Notes under the pieces: generated by a model
What the model was told of the DNA's origin: nothing
Database searches by the model: none
The model's input: only the letters and a program-made list of their open reading frames with translations
Assembly: GCF_020873875.1 (NCBI RefSeq)
Contig: NZ_JAHWGU010000001.1
Span: 594,346-658,345, forward strand
Reading direction: 5' to 3'
DNA length: 64,000 bases
Source: Actinoplanes sp. DH11
GTDB lineage: Bacteria; Actinomycetota; Actinomycetes; Mycobacteriales; Micromonosporaceae
Program-made: the position numbers and the translations under genes
Part shown: piece after piece, positions 7,879 to 15,866 of the stretch
How the letters are laid out: each line of letters begins with the position of its first letter
Position numbering within the stretch: position 1 is the first letter of the stretch

Positions 7879-9123
7879 ATGAAAGCTCCCCTGCCCGACA
7901 ACGAGATCGAGCGGTTGGCAGCGCTTTACTCCCTCGACATCCTCGACAGCCCACCGGAGAAGGATTTCGATGACATCGTGGCCCTGGCCGCGAGTGTCTG
8001 CGAGGCCCCGGTGGCCATGGTCAGCCTGGTCGACGCCGACCGGCAGTGGGCCAAGGCCGCCACCGGTTCCGCGCTGGCCGAGACGGCCCGTGAGCTGTCG
8101 TTCTGCGCGCACGCCATCCTCGATCGTGACCTGCTGGTGGTGCCGGACGCGCGGGCGGACCGCCGGTTCTCCGACAATCCGGCGGTCACCGCGGCCGACG
8201 GCGTCCGGTTCTACGCCGGCGCGCCGCTGATGACGACCGACGGCTTCGCGCTCGGCACCCTCTGCGTGCTTGACACGGTGCCCCGGCGGCTCGACAACGA
8301 GCAGCAGCAGGCGCTGCGGGCATTGGCCCGGCAGGTGACGGCCCAGCTGGAACTGCGGCGGTACGCCTTCGCGCTCGCCAACACCACGGCCCGGCTGCAG
8401 GAGCTGGAACGCCGCAAGGACGACCTGGCCGGCCTGGTCGGCGGGGAACTGCGGTCGTCGCTGCGGCTGATGTCGGCGTACCTGGACCGGCTCGGTGACA
8501 CCGGTTTCCACGAGGCCGAGATGGCTGACCTGGTGGGCCGGGCGACGGCCGCGCACGTCCGGGGTTTCCGGGAGCTGCTCGACCACCTCACCTCGATGGC
8601 GGAGGCCGGTCTGGGCGGGGAGAGCCTGCACATGCGGCAGTGCGACCTGACCCGGGTGACGCAGCGGGCGGTGGAGGCGGTGCGGCCGATCGCGGCCAGC
8701 AAGCACATCTGGATCCTGAACCAGGCCGGCGGGCCGTCGCTGCCGATCATCGCGGACCCGGTCCGGCTCGAGCAGGTGCTGACGCACCTTCTTTTCGCGG
8801 CGGTCAAATACACCCCGGAGGGCGGCCGGGTGCGGGTCGGCACCGAGATGGAGTCCGGCCCGGCGGTACGCCTCGACGACATGGACCTGCCCGACGGGAT
8901 GCGGCCGGACCTCTTCCCGCACCTGTACTACGGCGCCATCGCCAACCCGGCCGACGTGCCCGGACCGGACCGCGGGCTGGCCGTGGCGAAGCGGATCCTG
9001 GACGCCCACCACGCCACCGTGGCCCTGTCCGACCGGCCCGGTGACGGCACGTCCCTGCACGTGGTCTTCCCGTACGCGGACCTGTCGCCCGCCGAGCTGA
9101 TCCGAGACCTGGCTGTGGCCTGA
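7879..9123 (+). CDS. GAF domain protein with degenerate histidine-kinase module
   Basis: Soluble protein of 414 residues. Residues about 25-160 form a GAF sensor domain (EAPVAMVSLVDADRQW, then APLMTTDGFALGTLCVLD, typical of GAF domains that start bacterial kinases). The rest resembles HisKA plus HATPase, but key residues are gone. At the H-box (187-198) the sequence is VGGELRSSLRLM, with Gly where the phosphorylated His should be. At the N-box (303-316) it is HLLFAAVKYTPEGG, with Ala for the Asn that coordinates Mg-ATP. It is therefore probably not a kinase; a ligand-responsive partner or scaffold is possible. Start ATG has GGAGGTG upstream. No response regulator is adjacent. Confidence 0.85.
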   Translation: MKAPLPDNEIERLAALYSLDILDSPPEKDFDDIVALAASVCEAPVAMVSLVDADRQWAKAATGSALAETARELSFCAHAILDRDLLVVPDARADRRFSDNPAVTAADGVRFYAGAPLMTTDGFALGTLCVLDTVPRRLDNEQQQALRALARQVTAQLELRRYAFALANTTARLQELERRKDDLAGLVGGELRSSLRLMSAYLDRLGDTGFHEAEMADLVGRATAAHVRGFRELLDHLTSMAEAGLGGESLHMRQCDLTRVTQRAVEAVRPIAASKHIWILNQAGGPSLPIIADPVRLEQVLTHLLFAAVKYTPEGGRVRVGTEMESGPAVRLDDMDLPDGMRPDLFPHLYYGAIANPADVPGPDRGLAVAKRILDAHHATVALSDRPGDGTSLHVVFPYADLSPAELIRDLAVA

Positions 9124-9170
9124 CCGGAGGCCGGCCCGCGCCCACCGGCTGCAGTTCGGCGGGCGCGGAC

Positions 9171-9284
9171 CGGCGCGTTCACCCGGCGCGACCGGCGCGT
9201 TCACCTCGCGCGGACCGGGGCGATCACCTCGCGCGGACCGAGGCGATCACCCCGCGTGGACCGAGGCGATCACCCCGCGCGGAC
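9171..9284. repeat. Tandem 23-nt repeat (5 copies) spanning a stop codon
   Basis: Five near-identical units of 22-23 nt at 9171-9192, 9193-9215, 9216-9238, 9239-9261 and 9262-9284, each of the form CGAGGCGATCACC plus CCGCGCGGAC with a few changes. The stop codon of the deacetylase/glycosyltransferase gene (TGA at 9272-9270) lies in the last copy, so unit number could change the C-terminus or 3' UTR. Confidence 0.85.
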
Positions 9285-11828
9285 CGGGCCGGAGCCTCCG
9301 GCCGGGGGCGAGCCGGCGGACGGAAGCTCGGAGGCGAAGTCGTCGTAGGGCCCGGCCTGCGCCGGGACACCCTGGTGCGGGCCTGCTTGGTGCGGACCGG
9401 CCTGCGGCGAGCCGGACCGGTGCGAGGCGGCTTGGTGCGAGCCGGTCCGGTGCGAGGTGACCTGGAACGGCACGGACCGGGGCGGTACGGCCGGCGGCGC
9501 CACTGCGCGGCCGGTGGGCGTACGCCTCGTCGGCTTGATGTCCGGTCCGACCGGCGGCCAGGTGTCGACCGCGGGCGCGACGGTGCCGCCGGGGCCGATC
9601 GGGTCCGGTGAGGAGCGTGCGACCAGGCCGGCCCGGTTAAGTTTGTGCCAGCGCAACCGGCCGCCGGTCAGCGCGGTGGTCGCCGACTGGAGCAGCACCA
9701 GGTACATCAGCTGCCGGTACGCGAACTGCTGCAACGGCAGCCGCAGCAGCGGGCCGAGCGACTCCTTGTCGAACCGGAACGCGACGGCCGCGGTGAACAT
9801 CTGCAGCGCCAGCATGCCGAGCCAGGCGACCATGGTCTCGCTGAGCTCCCAGAAGACCAGGCCGTAGATCAGCATGATGTCGACGACCGGCGCGAGCATC
9901 GGCAACGCCACCCCGAAGAGCGCGAGGAACGGGAGGCCGACCCGGCCGAACCGGCCGGAGGCGCCGGACTCCAGGATCGACCGGCGATGCTTCCACATCG
10001 CCTGCATCGTGCCGTAGCTCCAGCGGTACCGCTGCCGGTACAGCTGCTCCAACGTGGTCGGCGCCTCGGTCCAGGCCTTGGCGTTCTCCTCGTAGACCAC
10101 CCGCCAGCCGGCCCGGCACAGTGCCATGGTGACGTCGGTGTCCTCGGCGAGGGTTTCGTCGCTGACGCCGCCGACTTCGGCGAGGGCCTCCCGGCGGAAC
10201 GCGCCGATCGCGCCGGGCACGGTCGGCATGCAGTTCATCATCTCGTAGAGCCGACGGTCCAGGTTGAACCCGATCACGTACTCGATGTGCTGCCAGAGCG
10301 CGACCATGCTGGACCGGTTGCCGACCTTCACGTTGCCGGCGACGGCCCCCACCGAGGGGTCGGCGAACGGCTGCACGAGCCGGCGGATCGAGTCGTCTTC
10401 GAAGATGGTGTCCCCGTCGACCGTGACGATCAGGTCGTGCCGGGCCAGGGCCACACCGGTGTTGAGGGCGTTGGGCTTGCCGCCGTTCGGTACGCGCACC
10501 ACCCGGACATTCGGCAGACCCATCCGGTCCACCAGGTCAGCGGTGCCGTCGGTGGACCCGTCGTCGACCACCACCACCTCGATGTGCGGGTAGTCGCCGC
10601 AGGCCAGCGAACGGACGGCGGCCTCGATGCCCTCTTTCTCGTTGTAGGCCGGAACGATCACCGAGACCGGTTCGGTCACCGGCGGGCCCCAGCGCCAGTC
10701 CGGCCTGCGGCGCTGCCGGGCGTGCCGGGTGGCGAGCAGGAGCAACAGGGCGGTACGGCCGATGGTCAGCGCCCCGACCACCACGAACAGCGTGGCGACC
10801 GCCAGGACCAGGCCGTCGGCGAGCCGTACCGTCCAGATCAGAGCCAGGCCACGCCACTCGTCGTGCTTGGGGGCGTCCGGGTTCAACGGCAGCGGCGAGA
10901 TCGCCTCGGTGCTCTCCGCCCGGTCCTTGCCGGCGTTCGCGGCCTGCTCGGCGATGCTCAGGTTGAGGCCTTCGGTGACCGTGGTGAACCGGTACCCCCG
11001 CGCCTTCATCTTCGGGATGAACTCGGCCAGGGCCGCCACGGTCTGCGACCGCTCACCACCGGCGTCGTGGAACAGGATGACCGCCGAATCGGTCCCGGCC
11101 GGCGTCGCGTTCTCAATGATCCGCTCGGCGCCGGGCCGCTTCCAGTCCTCGCTGTCCTTGTCGTTGACCACGACCAGGTAACCGAGTTTCCCGGCCTCCT
11201 TGACCAGCTTCCAGTTCACCTCGTCGATGGCGGCGTTCTTCGACGAGTACGGGAACCGGGCCAGGTTCGTCCGCACCCCGGTGGCCCGGGCGATCGCCAC
11301 CTGATTCTGGGACAGTTCCAGTTCCCGCCGCCACGGTGCCAGCCGCTGCATGTTCGGGTGGGTGAACGTGTGCAGGCCGAGCTCGTTGCCGCCGTCCACG
11401 ATCTGCTTGGTCAACTCGGGGTGGCGGGCCACCTGCGACCCGACCAGGAAGAACGTGCCGTGCGCGTCGTTGTCGCGCAGCACCTTGAGGATCTTCGGCG
11501 TCCACGTCGGGTCGGGTCCGTCGTCGAAGGTGAGCGCGATGGTCCGGTCCGGCAGCCGGCTGGTGCTCTCCTGCCCGCCGGTGGTGTTGATGATCGGGCC
11601 ACCGGCGCGGATCGCGGCCGGCACCCCGGCCTGGTCACCGACCTCGGTCTGCACGTGGTCGTTCTTGAACTCGGCGTTGATGTAGGCCTGCACGACGAGT
11701 ACGGCCACGAAGAAGCCGATCAGCAGGGTGCCGAGCATGACGCGGGGGCGCGGCAGCAGGCGCCGGCGGCTCCGGCCCCGGGCTCGGGACCGCCGGGTGG
11801 GGGTGGTGGTCGAGGGGGTGGTTGTCAC
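9270..11828 (-). CDS. Fused polysaccharide deacetylase / GT2 glycosyltransferase
   Basis: Membrane enzyme of 852 residues joining two activities. A TM helix (about 31-50) is followed by a NodB carbohydrate-esterase domain with TFDDGP (100-105) and the metal ligands HTFTHP (153-158). After a second TM (about 333-352) comes a processive family-2 glycosyltransferase: VDDGSTDGT (421-429), DGDT (471-474), EDTD (562-565) and QRYRW (599-603), then several TM helices. All catalytic motifs are intact. This resembles hyaluronan/PNAG-type synthases that polymerise and de-N-acetylate an exopolymer. The last 100 residues are disordered, with SHRTG/SHQAA/GPHQ repeats. Start is GTG overlapping the upstream stop (GTGA), so it is translationally coupled to the proline-rich protein. 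Confidence 0.92.
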   Translation of the reverse strand: MTTTPSTTTPTRRSRARGRSRRRLLPRPRVMLGTLLIGFFVAVLVVQAYINAEFKNDHVQTEVGDQAGVPAAIRAGGPIINTTGGQESTSRLPDRTIALTFDDGPDPTWTPKILKVLRDNDAHGTFFLVGSQVARHPELTKQIVDGGNELGLHTFTHPNMQRLAPWRRELELSQNQVAIARATGVRTNLARFPYSSKNAAIDEVNWKLVKEAGKLGYLVVVNDKDSEDWKRPGAERIIENATPAGTDSAVILFHDAGGERSQTVAALAEFIPKMKARGYRFTTVTEGLNLSIAEQAANAGKDRAESTEAISPLPLNPDAPKHDEWRGLALIWTVRLADGLVLAVATLFVVVGALTIGRTALLLLLATRHARQRRRPDWRWGPPVTEPVSVIVPAYNEKEGIEAAVRSLACGDYPHIEVVVVDDGSTDGTADLVDRMGLPNVRVVRVPNGGKPNALNTGVALARHDLIVTVDGDTIFEDDSIRRLVQPFADPSVGAVAGNVKVGNRSSMVALWQHIEYVIGFNLDRRLYEMMNCMPTVPGAIGAFRREALAEVGGVSDETLAEDTDVTMALCRAGWRVVYEENAKAWTEAPTTLEQLYRQRYRWSYGTMQAMWKHRRSILESGASGRFGRVGLPFLALFGVALPMLAPVVDIMLIYGLVFWELSETMVAWLGMLALQMFTAAVAFRFDKESLGPLLRLPLQQFAYRQLMYLVLLQSATTALTGGRLRWHKLNRAGLVARSSPDPIGPGGTVAPAVDTWPPVGPDIKPTRRTPTGRAVAPPAVPPRSVPFQVTSHRTGSHQAASHRSGSPQAGPHQAGPHQGVPAQAGPYDDFASELPSAGSPPAGGSGPVRAG

Positions 11829-12781
11829 GGTGTGGTCCCGGTCCTTGGTGAGGGAACGTCGACGGGGTCGTCGTCGGCCGGCGGAACCGCCGGCGGCGGG
11901 GAGGCGGGCGCGGGGGGCTTGGCTGCGGTGGGCTTGGGCTTGTTGGCTTGACTGGCCGGCTTGGGTTCGTTGGCCGGCTTGGGTTCGTTGGCCGGGCCGG
12001 CGGGTTTCGGGTTGCCGGCCGGGCCGGCGGGTTTCGGGTCGTTGGCCGGGGCGGCGGGTTTCGGGTTGCCGGCCGGGTCGCCGGAGACGACCTCGCCGCC
12101 GGCCGTGCCGCCGGTGCCGGGCGGGACCGGTGCGACCGGACCCGGCTGGTTCGGCGCGGGCTGACCTGGCCCCGGCTGGTTCGGCTGACCCGGCTGGTTC
12201 GGCTGTCCCGGCTGGCCGGGCTGCTCCGGTGCGGGCGACGACGTGCCCGGGGCCGGCACCGACTTGCTGGGCTTCGGCTTAGGCTTCGTGGTCGACTCCG
12301 TCGTGCGCGAGGTGGTCGGCGCCGGGGTCCGGCCGGCCGGCGTCCTGCTGGCGGCCGGCTTCGACGACGGCTTGGCGGACGGCTGAGACGACCTCGGTGC
12401 GACGCTGCGCCGCGGCGGGTAGTCGACACGCCGCTGGAACGACTCCACGACGTAGCGCTGCGCGGTGGTGGTGCTCGGCTGCGGTGTGGGGCTGGGCCGC
12501 GGCTTGGGCGTGGTGGCGGGTTCGTCGTCCCGTTCGTCGTCCAGTCCGGGCAGCGGTAACACCGCACTGGAACTGACCGGCCCACCGGCCAGGCTGACAC
12601 TGAGCAGCCCCCCGTAGGCGACGACGAGTACGCCGAAGGCCAACGCGAGGCGCCGAAGCAGCCGGCTGCGCCGCCCGGTGGTGTCCACGAACACCGGGGC
12701 GGGCGCGGACACGGCGATCACTTCCGTGTCAGGTGCGTTCTGGTCGGCGGATTGCGAAGTTCTTGGCTCCTGCGAAGTCAC
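11825..12781 (-). CDS. Proline-rich membrane-anchored protein
   Basis: 318-residue protein with a short cytosolic N-terminus, one TM helix (LLRRLALAFGVLVVAYGGLL), and a long extracytoplasmic Pro/Ser/Thr/Lys-rich domain. The domain holds GQPNQPGQPNQPG and NPKPAxPA / NEPKPA repeats, typical of a rigid wall-spanning stalk; no enzymatic motif is visible. It overlaps the deacetylase/GT gene by 4 nt, so it probably supports or regulates that polymer synthase, or guides its product through the wall. GTG 12781 was chosen because TAAGCT lies 7 nt upstream. An in-frame upstream ATG at 12826 would add an implausible N-terminus. Such Ser/Thr-rich tails are common targets of the O-mannosyltransferase encoded nearby; that link is inference. 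Confidence 0.75.
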   Translation of the reverse strand: MTSQEPRTSQSADQNAPDTEVIAVSAPAPVFVDTTGRRSRLLRRLALAFGVLVVAYGGLLSVSLAGGPVSSSAVLPLPGLDDERDDEPATTPKPRPSPTPQPSTTTAQRYVVESFQRRVDYPPRRSVAPRSSQPSAKPSSKPAASRTPAGRTPAPTTSRTTESTTKPKPKPSKSVPAPGTSSPAPEQPGQPGQPNQPGQPNQPGPGQPAPNQPGPVAPVPPGTGGTAGGEVVSGDPAGNPKPAAPANDPKPAGPAGNPKPAGPANEPKPANEPKPASQANKPKPTAAKPPAPASPPPAVPPADDDPVDVPSPRTGTTP

Positions 12782-12788
12782 GCGGCGA

Positions 12789-12794
12789 AGCTTA
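12789..12794 (-). promoter_or_regulatory. Leaderless -10 element TAAGCT
   Basis: TAAGCT on the minus strand, 7 nt before GTG 12781; decides the start of the proline-rich protein. Confidence 0.5.
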
Positions 12795-13152
12795 AGAACA
12801 TTTATCGCGATCTTGGCACAGATCACTCACAAGGGGGACGGCCGACGGATCCCCTGAAAAGGGACGAAATGATGATGCCGTGGAATTGACCGATGAAGGC
12901 CGGTGTGTGCGCTTCGGAATGACGTTCCGCTGAGCAGCAGTGCGGTAGCCGGCGAGAAGACGTTACGCCGATTCCGGTCTCAATTTGCTGTCGCATTCCC
13001 GACCGTACAATTGAGCATTTCTCGCAATTCGATTAAACCCATAAGTTCTATTCAAGGCTAATGTCCGGTTCGCTCGGAAGGTGGGTGCGACACGGCAATC
13101 TTGTGGGTACACCCGTTGTGCAGGTCATCCGACCTTCGTTAAGCTCCCTCTT

Positions 13153-13200
13153 GCACGCCCCTATCGCCCGCTTCCCCCGTGGCAGGCGATCGGGGCGTGC
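13153..13200. other. Long stable hairpin in intergenic region
   Basis: GCACGCCCC (13153-13161) pairs with GGGGCGTGC (13192-13200), and after one mismatch ATCGCC (13163-13168) pairs with GGCGAT (13185-13190), leaving a 16-nt loop. A 15-bp stem of this strength suggests a terminator or structured RNA, but no gene ends beside it. Confidence 0.5.
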
Positions 13201-13258
13201 CCTATTTCCCGCGCGCCGCCGACACACAGAACCAGGCCGCCGCGAGGCACCGAACCGA

Positions 13259-13386
13259 GCCGCCGCGGGCGCACCAGACGTGGCCGCCACAGCCACACCA
13301 GACTTGGTCGCCAGGGGCGCACCAGACGTGGTCGCCGCGGGCGCTACGGAGCCAGTCGCCGCGGAGCACCGGACTTGGTCGCCGCG
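13259..13386. repeat. 24-nt tandem repeat (5.4 copies)
   Basis: Units at 13259-13282, 13283-13306, 13307-13330, 13331-13354, 13355-13377 and a partial at 13378-13386, sharing GTCGCCGCGGGCGCACCAGA-like sequence. The 24-nt period would encode an 8-residue repeat (such as AAGAPDVV) in one plus-strand frame, but the surrounding frame looks non-coding. Confidence 0.7.
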
Positions 13387-13691
13387 TTCGACGAACGCAG
13401 CGACCATGGGTGCACCAGAATCAGTTTCCGCGGGCGTTGAAGCCGGCTGCCCGCAAGCCAAGACCCACGGCTGCGGAAGGTGAGAGTCGGCGGATGCGAA
13501 GAGTCGGCTGGCACCCGGCAGCAGCGACCCGGCCCGGCCAGGGTTGGTGTCCGTGAACGATCACCGGATGCGCCATCGGTGTCGTCCCGGGAACGCGCCG
13601 CCGGGCAGCGCCCCAACCCACGCATGCTGACCTCAGGGACGCGGGCCGTCGAGTGGTCGTCTGCGATGTCGTCGTCAGTCGTGTGCGGCCC

Positions 13692-14004
13692 GGCTGTCGC
13701 TCAGGGCTGTTGCGGAGCGATTATCGCGACCGTGGGTGACAGCCGCGCGCGTCTGGCTGTCGCTCAGGGCTGTTGGGCAGCGATTATCACGACCGTGGTG
13801 ACAGCCGCGCGTCTGGCTGTCGCTCAGGGCTGCTGCGGAGCGATTATCACGACCATGGGTGACAGCTGAGTGGGTCTGGCTGTCACGCACGGCTGTTGGG
13901 GAGCGGTTTCCGTTGACCGTGGGTGACAGCCGCGTGCATCTGGCTGTCGCTCACGGCTGTTGGGGAGCGGTTTCGGCGACCGTGGATGACAGCTGAGCAC
14001 GTCC
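13692..14004. repeat. Five tandem 63-nt palindromic repeats, locus A
   Basis: Units at 13692-13754, 13755-13814, 13815-13877, 13878-13941 and 13942-14004 (63, 60, 63, 64, 63 nt). Each begins GGCTGTCGCTCA and ends near GTGGGTGACAGCC, followed by about 11 nt of spacer. The ends are inverted repeats; in unit 5 all 15 positions of the arm pair, allowing two G-U pairs on the plus-strand RNA. The same family recurs at 63266-63454 with different loops. The 60- and 64-nt members break reading frame, so it is unlikely to be selected as protein. Confidence 0.85.
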
Positions 14005-14120
14005 GGCTTGTGCTTGTGGTCGCTGAGATCGCTCTCCGACGATCGAGAGCACAACCCGCCGCCCCGATCCGGCCACCCGGGAGGCGACAGGGCGGCGAGA
14101 GCCGAACGGCCGGACCCCGC

Positions 14121-14232
14121 CCAGAGCTGAGCCCGCCGGGAGCTGAGCCCACCGGGAGCTGAGCCCACCGGGAGCTGAGCCCACCGGGAGCTGAGCCCAC
14201 CGGGAGCTGGGGCCGCCGGGAGCTCAGCCGCC
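14121..14232. repeat. 16-nt tandem repeat (about 7 copies)
   Basis: Repeating unit CCGGGAGCTGAGCCCA, with four exact consecutive copies in the middle and diverged copies at both ends. It lies in the 3' region of the mannosyltransferase gene, 45 nt beyond its stop. Confidence 0.85.
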
Positions 14233-14276
14233 GGAACCGCGGCGGCCGGATTTGTCGGGCCTGTGTGGGCGGTGTG

Positions 14277-15860
14277 TCAGATCCAGCGGCTTCCGAGCCA
14301 CATCCGGACCGACCAGTCGTCGTACGGCATCAGGGTGCCTACGAAGATCGGGTAGAAGTAGGCGAAGCAGAGCGCCACCAGGACCACGAACGTGGTCAGT
14401 ACGACTGTGCCGATGAGTTGGCGGTCGGAGCGGTGGGGGCCGGCCAGCAGGCCGCCGGGTGGGGTCATGATCGCGCCGAGGACGTAGACGACGGCCAGGA
14501 TCAGGAAGGGCAGGGCGGGGAGGGCGTAGAACGAGAACATCGTGCGGCCGTCGGCTACTGCGAACCAGAACCAGGGCAGCAGGCCGGCGGTGACGCCGGT
14601 GAAGATGGCGTAGGCCCGCCAGTCGCGCCGGGCGACGCCGAGCCAGGCCAGGGCGGCCAGGGCCGGCAGGAACGACCACCACAGGATCGGCGTGCCCAGT
14701 AGCAGGATCTCGGCGGCGCAGCTGGAGGCGCCGCAGTCGCCGTTGCCGTTCCAGTAGAACGCCACCGGGCGGCCCAGCAGCAGCCACTGCCACGGCCACG
14801 ACTGGTAGGTGTGTTTCTCGGTCAGGCCGCTGTGGAAGTTGTACGCCTCGGAGTGATAGTGCGCGAGGTTGAGCAGCGCGCCCAGGATCGGCGGCTCGCT
14901 CAGCCCGTTGGCCTCGCGGTAGTGCCGGAAGTAGCCGGTGTCGGTGACGAACCAGCCGGTCCAGGTGGCGAGGTAGATCAGGACGGTGAGTCCGAAGCTG
15001 AGCAGCAGCCAGCCCAGGTCGCCGAGGATGCCGGCGACGATCGGGCCGCGGACGCCGGCCGAGCGGCGTGCCTGGACCCGCCAGACGATCACCAGCACGG
15101 CGAAGAACGGCGCGAAGAAGAGGGCACTCCACTTGACGCCGCAGGCGAGTCCGAAACTGACCCCGGCGGCCAGCAGCCACCACGGCACGATCCGGGGGAC
15201 GTGCGGTGTGGCCGTGGGGTCCCAGCCCTGTTCCAGGGCCCGCAGCAGGCCGCGCCGGTAGTGGTCGCGGTCGATCACCATGGCGGCGAAGGCCATCAGG
15301 ATGAACAGGCCCAGGAAGATGTCGAGCAGCGACGTGCGGGAGAGCACCAGCTGGAAGCCGTCGAGCGTCATCAGCAGGCCCGCGACGCCGGCCAGCACGA
15401 TCGAGTGGAACAGCCGGTAGGTGAGCCGGATCAGAACCAGGACCATCACGGTGCCGGCGAGCGCGGTGGAGAAGCGCCAGCCCAGCTCGGTGTTGCCGAA
15501 CAGCTGCTCCCCGAAAGCGATGAGCCATTTGCCGAGCGGGGGGTGCACCACGTACGCCGGGCCGTTGTTCTTCTCGTCCCATTCCACGCCGTGCTGGAGC
15601 ATGTCCCAGGCGTCGGTCGGGTAGTACACCTCGTCGAAGATGTAACCCTTCGGGGTGCGCAGCCCGGAGAACCGCAGGATCGCGGCGACCGCCACGATGA
15701 TCGCGGTGACCAGCCAGGAGTACGGGTTGAAGCGCTGGTCCAGCGTCGACAGCCGACGTCGCACGATCTCGGGAACCGCGCGCACGCCGGTGGGCGAGCC
15801 CGCCTCGGCGGGGGGGTCCGGGGTGGTGAGGTCATTCTCAGCTGTGGCCGCCGTCGTCAC
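14277..15860 (-). CDS. Dolichyl/polyprenyl-phosphate-mannose protein mannosyltransferase
   Basis: Integral membrane GT39 enzyme of 527 residues that transfers mannose from polyprenyl-phosphomannose to Ser/Thr of exported proteins. Diagnostic features are the first-loop YIFDEVYYPTDAW segment holding the catalytic Asp-Glu pair, VHPPLGKWLIAFGEQLFG, LLMTLDGFQLVLSRTSLLDI, and a C-terminal block with VADGRTMFSFYALP. About ten or eleven hydrophobic helices are present. Start GTG 15860 has TACGAT 6 nt upstream; extension further would run into the divergent rsmI start. The divergent pmt/rsmI pairing is common in actinobacteria. Secreted Ser/Thr-rich proteins nearby (the PKD pair, the proline-rich anchor) are possible substrates by inference. 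Confidence 0.92.
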   Translation of the reverse strand: MTTAATAENDLTTPDPPAEAGSPTGVRAVPEIVRRRLSTLDQRFNPYSWLVTAIIVAVAAILRFSGLRTPKGYIFDEVYYPTDAWDMLQHGVEWDEKNNGPAYVVHPPLGKWLIAFGEQLFGNTELGWRFSTALAGTVMVLVLIRLTYRLFHSIVLAGVAGLLMTLDGFQLVLSRTSLLDIFLGLFILMAFAAMVIDRDHYRRGLLRALEQGWDPTATPHVPRIVPWWLLAAGVSFGLACGVKWSALFFAPFFAVLVIVWRVQARRSAGVRGPIVAGILGDLGWLLLSFGLTVLIYLATWTGWFVTDTGYFRHYREANGLSEPPILGALLNLAHYHSEAYNFHSGLTEKHTYQSWPWQWLLLGRPVAFYWNGNGDCGASSCAAEILLLGTPILWWSFLPALAALAWLGVARRDWRAYAIFTGVTAGLLPWFWFAVADGRTMFSFYALPALPFLILAVVYVLGAIMTPPGGLLAGPHRSDRQLIGTVVLTTFVVLVALCFAYFYPIFVGTLMPYDDWSVRMWLGSRWI

Positions 15861-15866
15861 TCCGCG

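Larger units (their letters stand above)
12782..14276. other. Gene-poor, repeat-rich interval of about 1.5 kb
   Basis: No convincing gene on either strand. The left third (12800-13080) is unusually AT-rich for this genome. It then holds a long hairpin (13153-13200), a 24-nt tandem array (13259-13386), the 63-nt palindromic array (13692-14004) and a 16-nt array (14121-14232). Open frames crossing it have repeat-derived or compositionally odd products. Divergent upstream regions of the flanking genes do not meet here (both flanking genes are on the minus strand), so a non-coding or decayed origin is likely. Confidence 0.6.

Noticed and set aside
9645..11951. 768-codon plus-strand frame opposite the deacetylase/GT2 gene
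   Set aside because: Composition is Arg/His/Gln/Asp and no motifs; the minus strand has intact catalytic motifs.
12830..13150. c-di-GMP or c-di-AMP riboswitch upstream of the wall-associated gene
   Set aside because: I could not match the conserved core of either class, and the minus-strand gene has a -10 box next to its start codon, leaving no leader for a riboswitch.
13675..13890. Small repeat protein on the minus strand (SDSQTRxAVTHGRDNR units)
   Set aside because: Two units of 60 and 64 nt break the frame, the family at 63266 keeps only the palindromic ends, and there is no start signal.
13692..14004. CRISPR array
   Set aside because: Repeat units are contiguous with internal loops conserved rather than unique spacers, arms are palindromic across the whole unit, and no cas genes are present.
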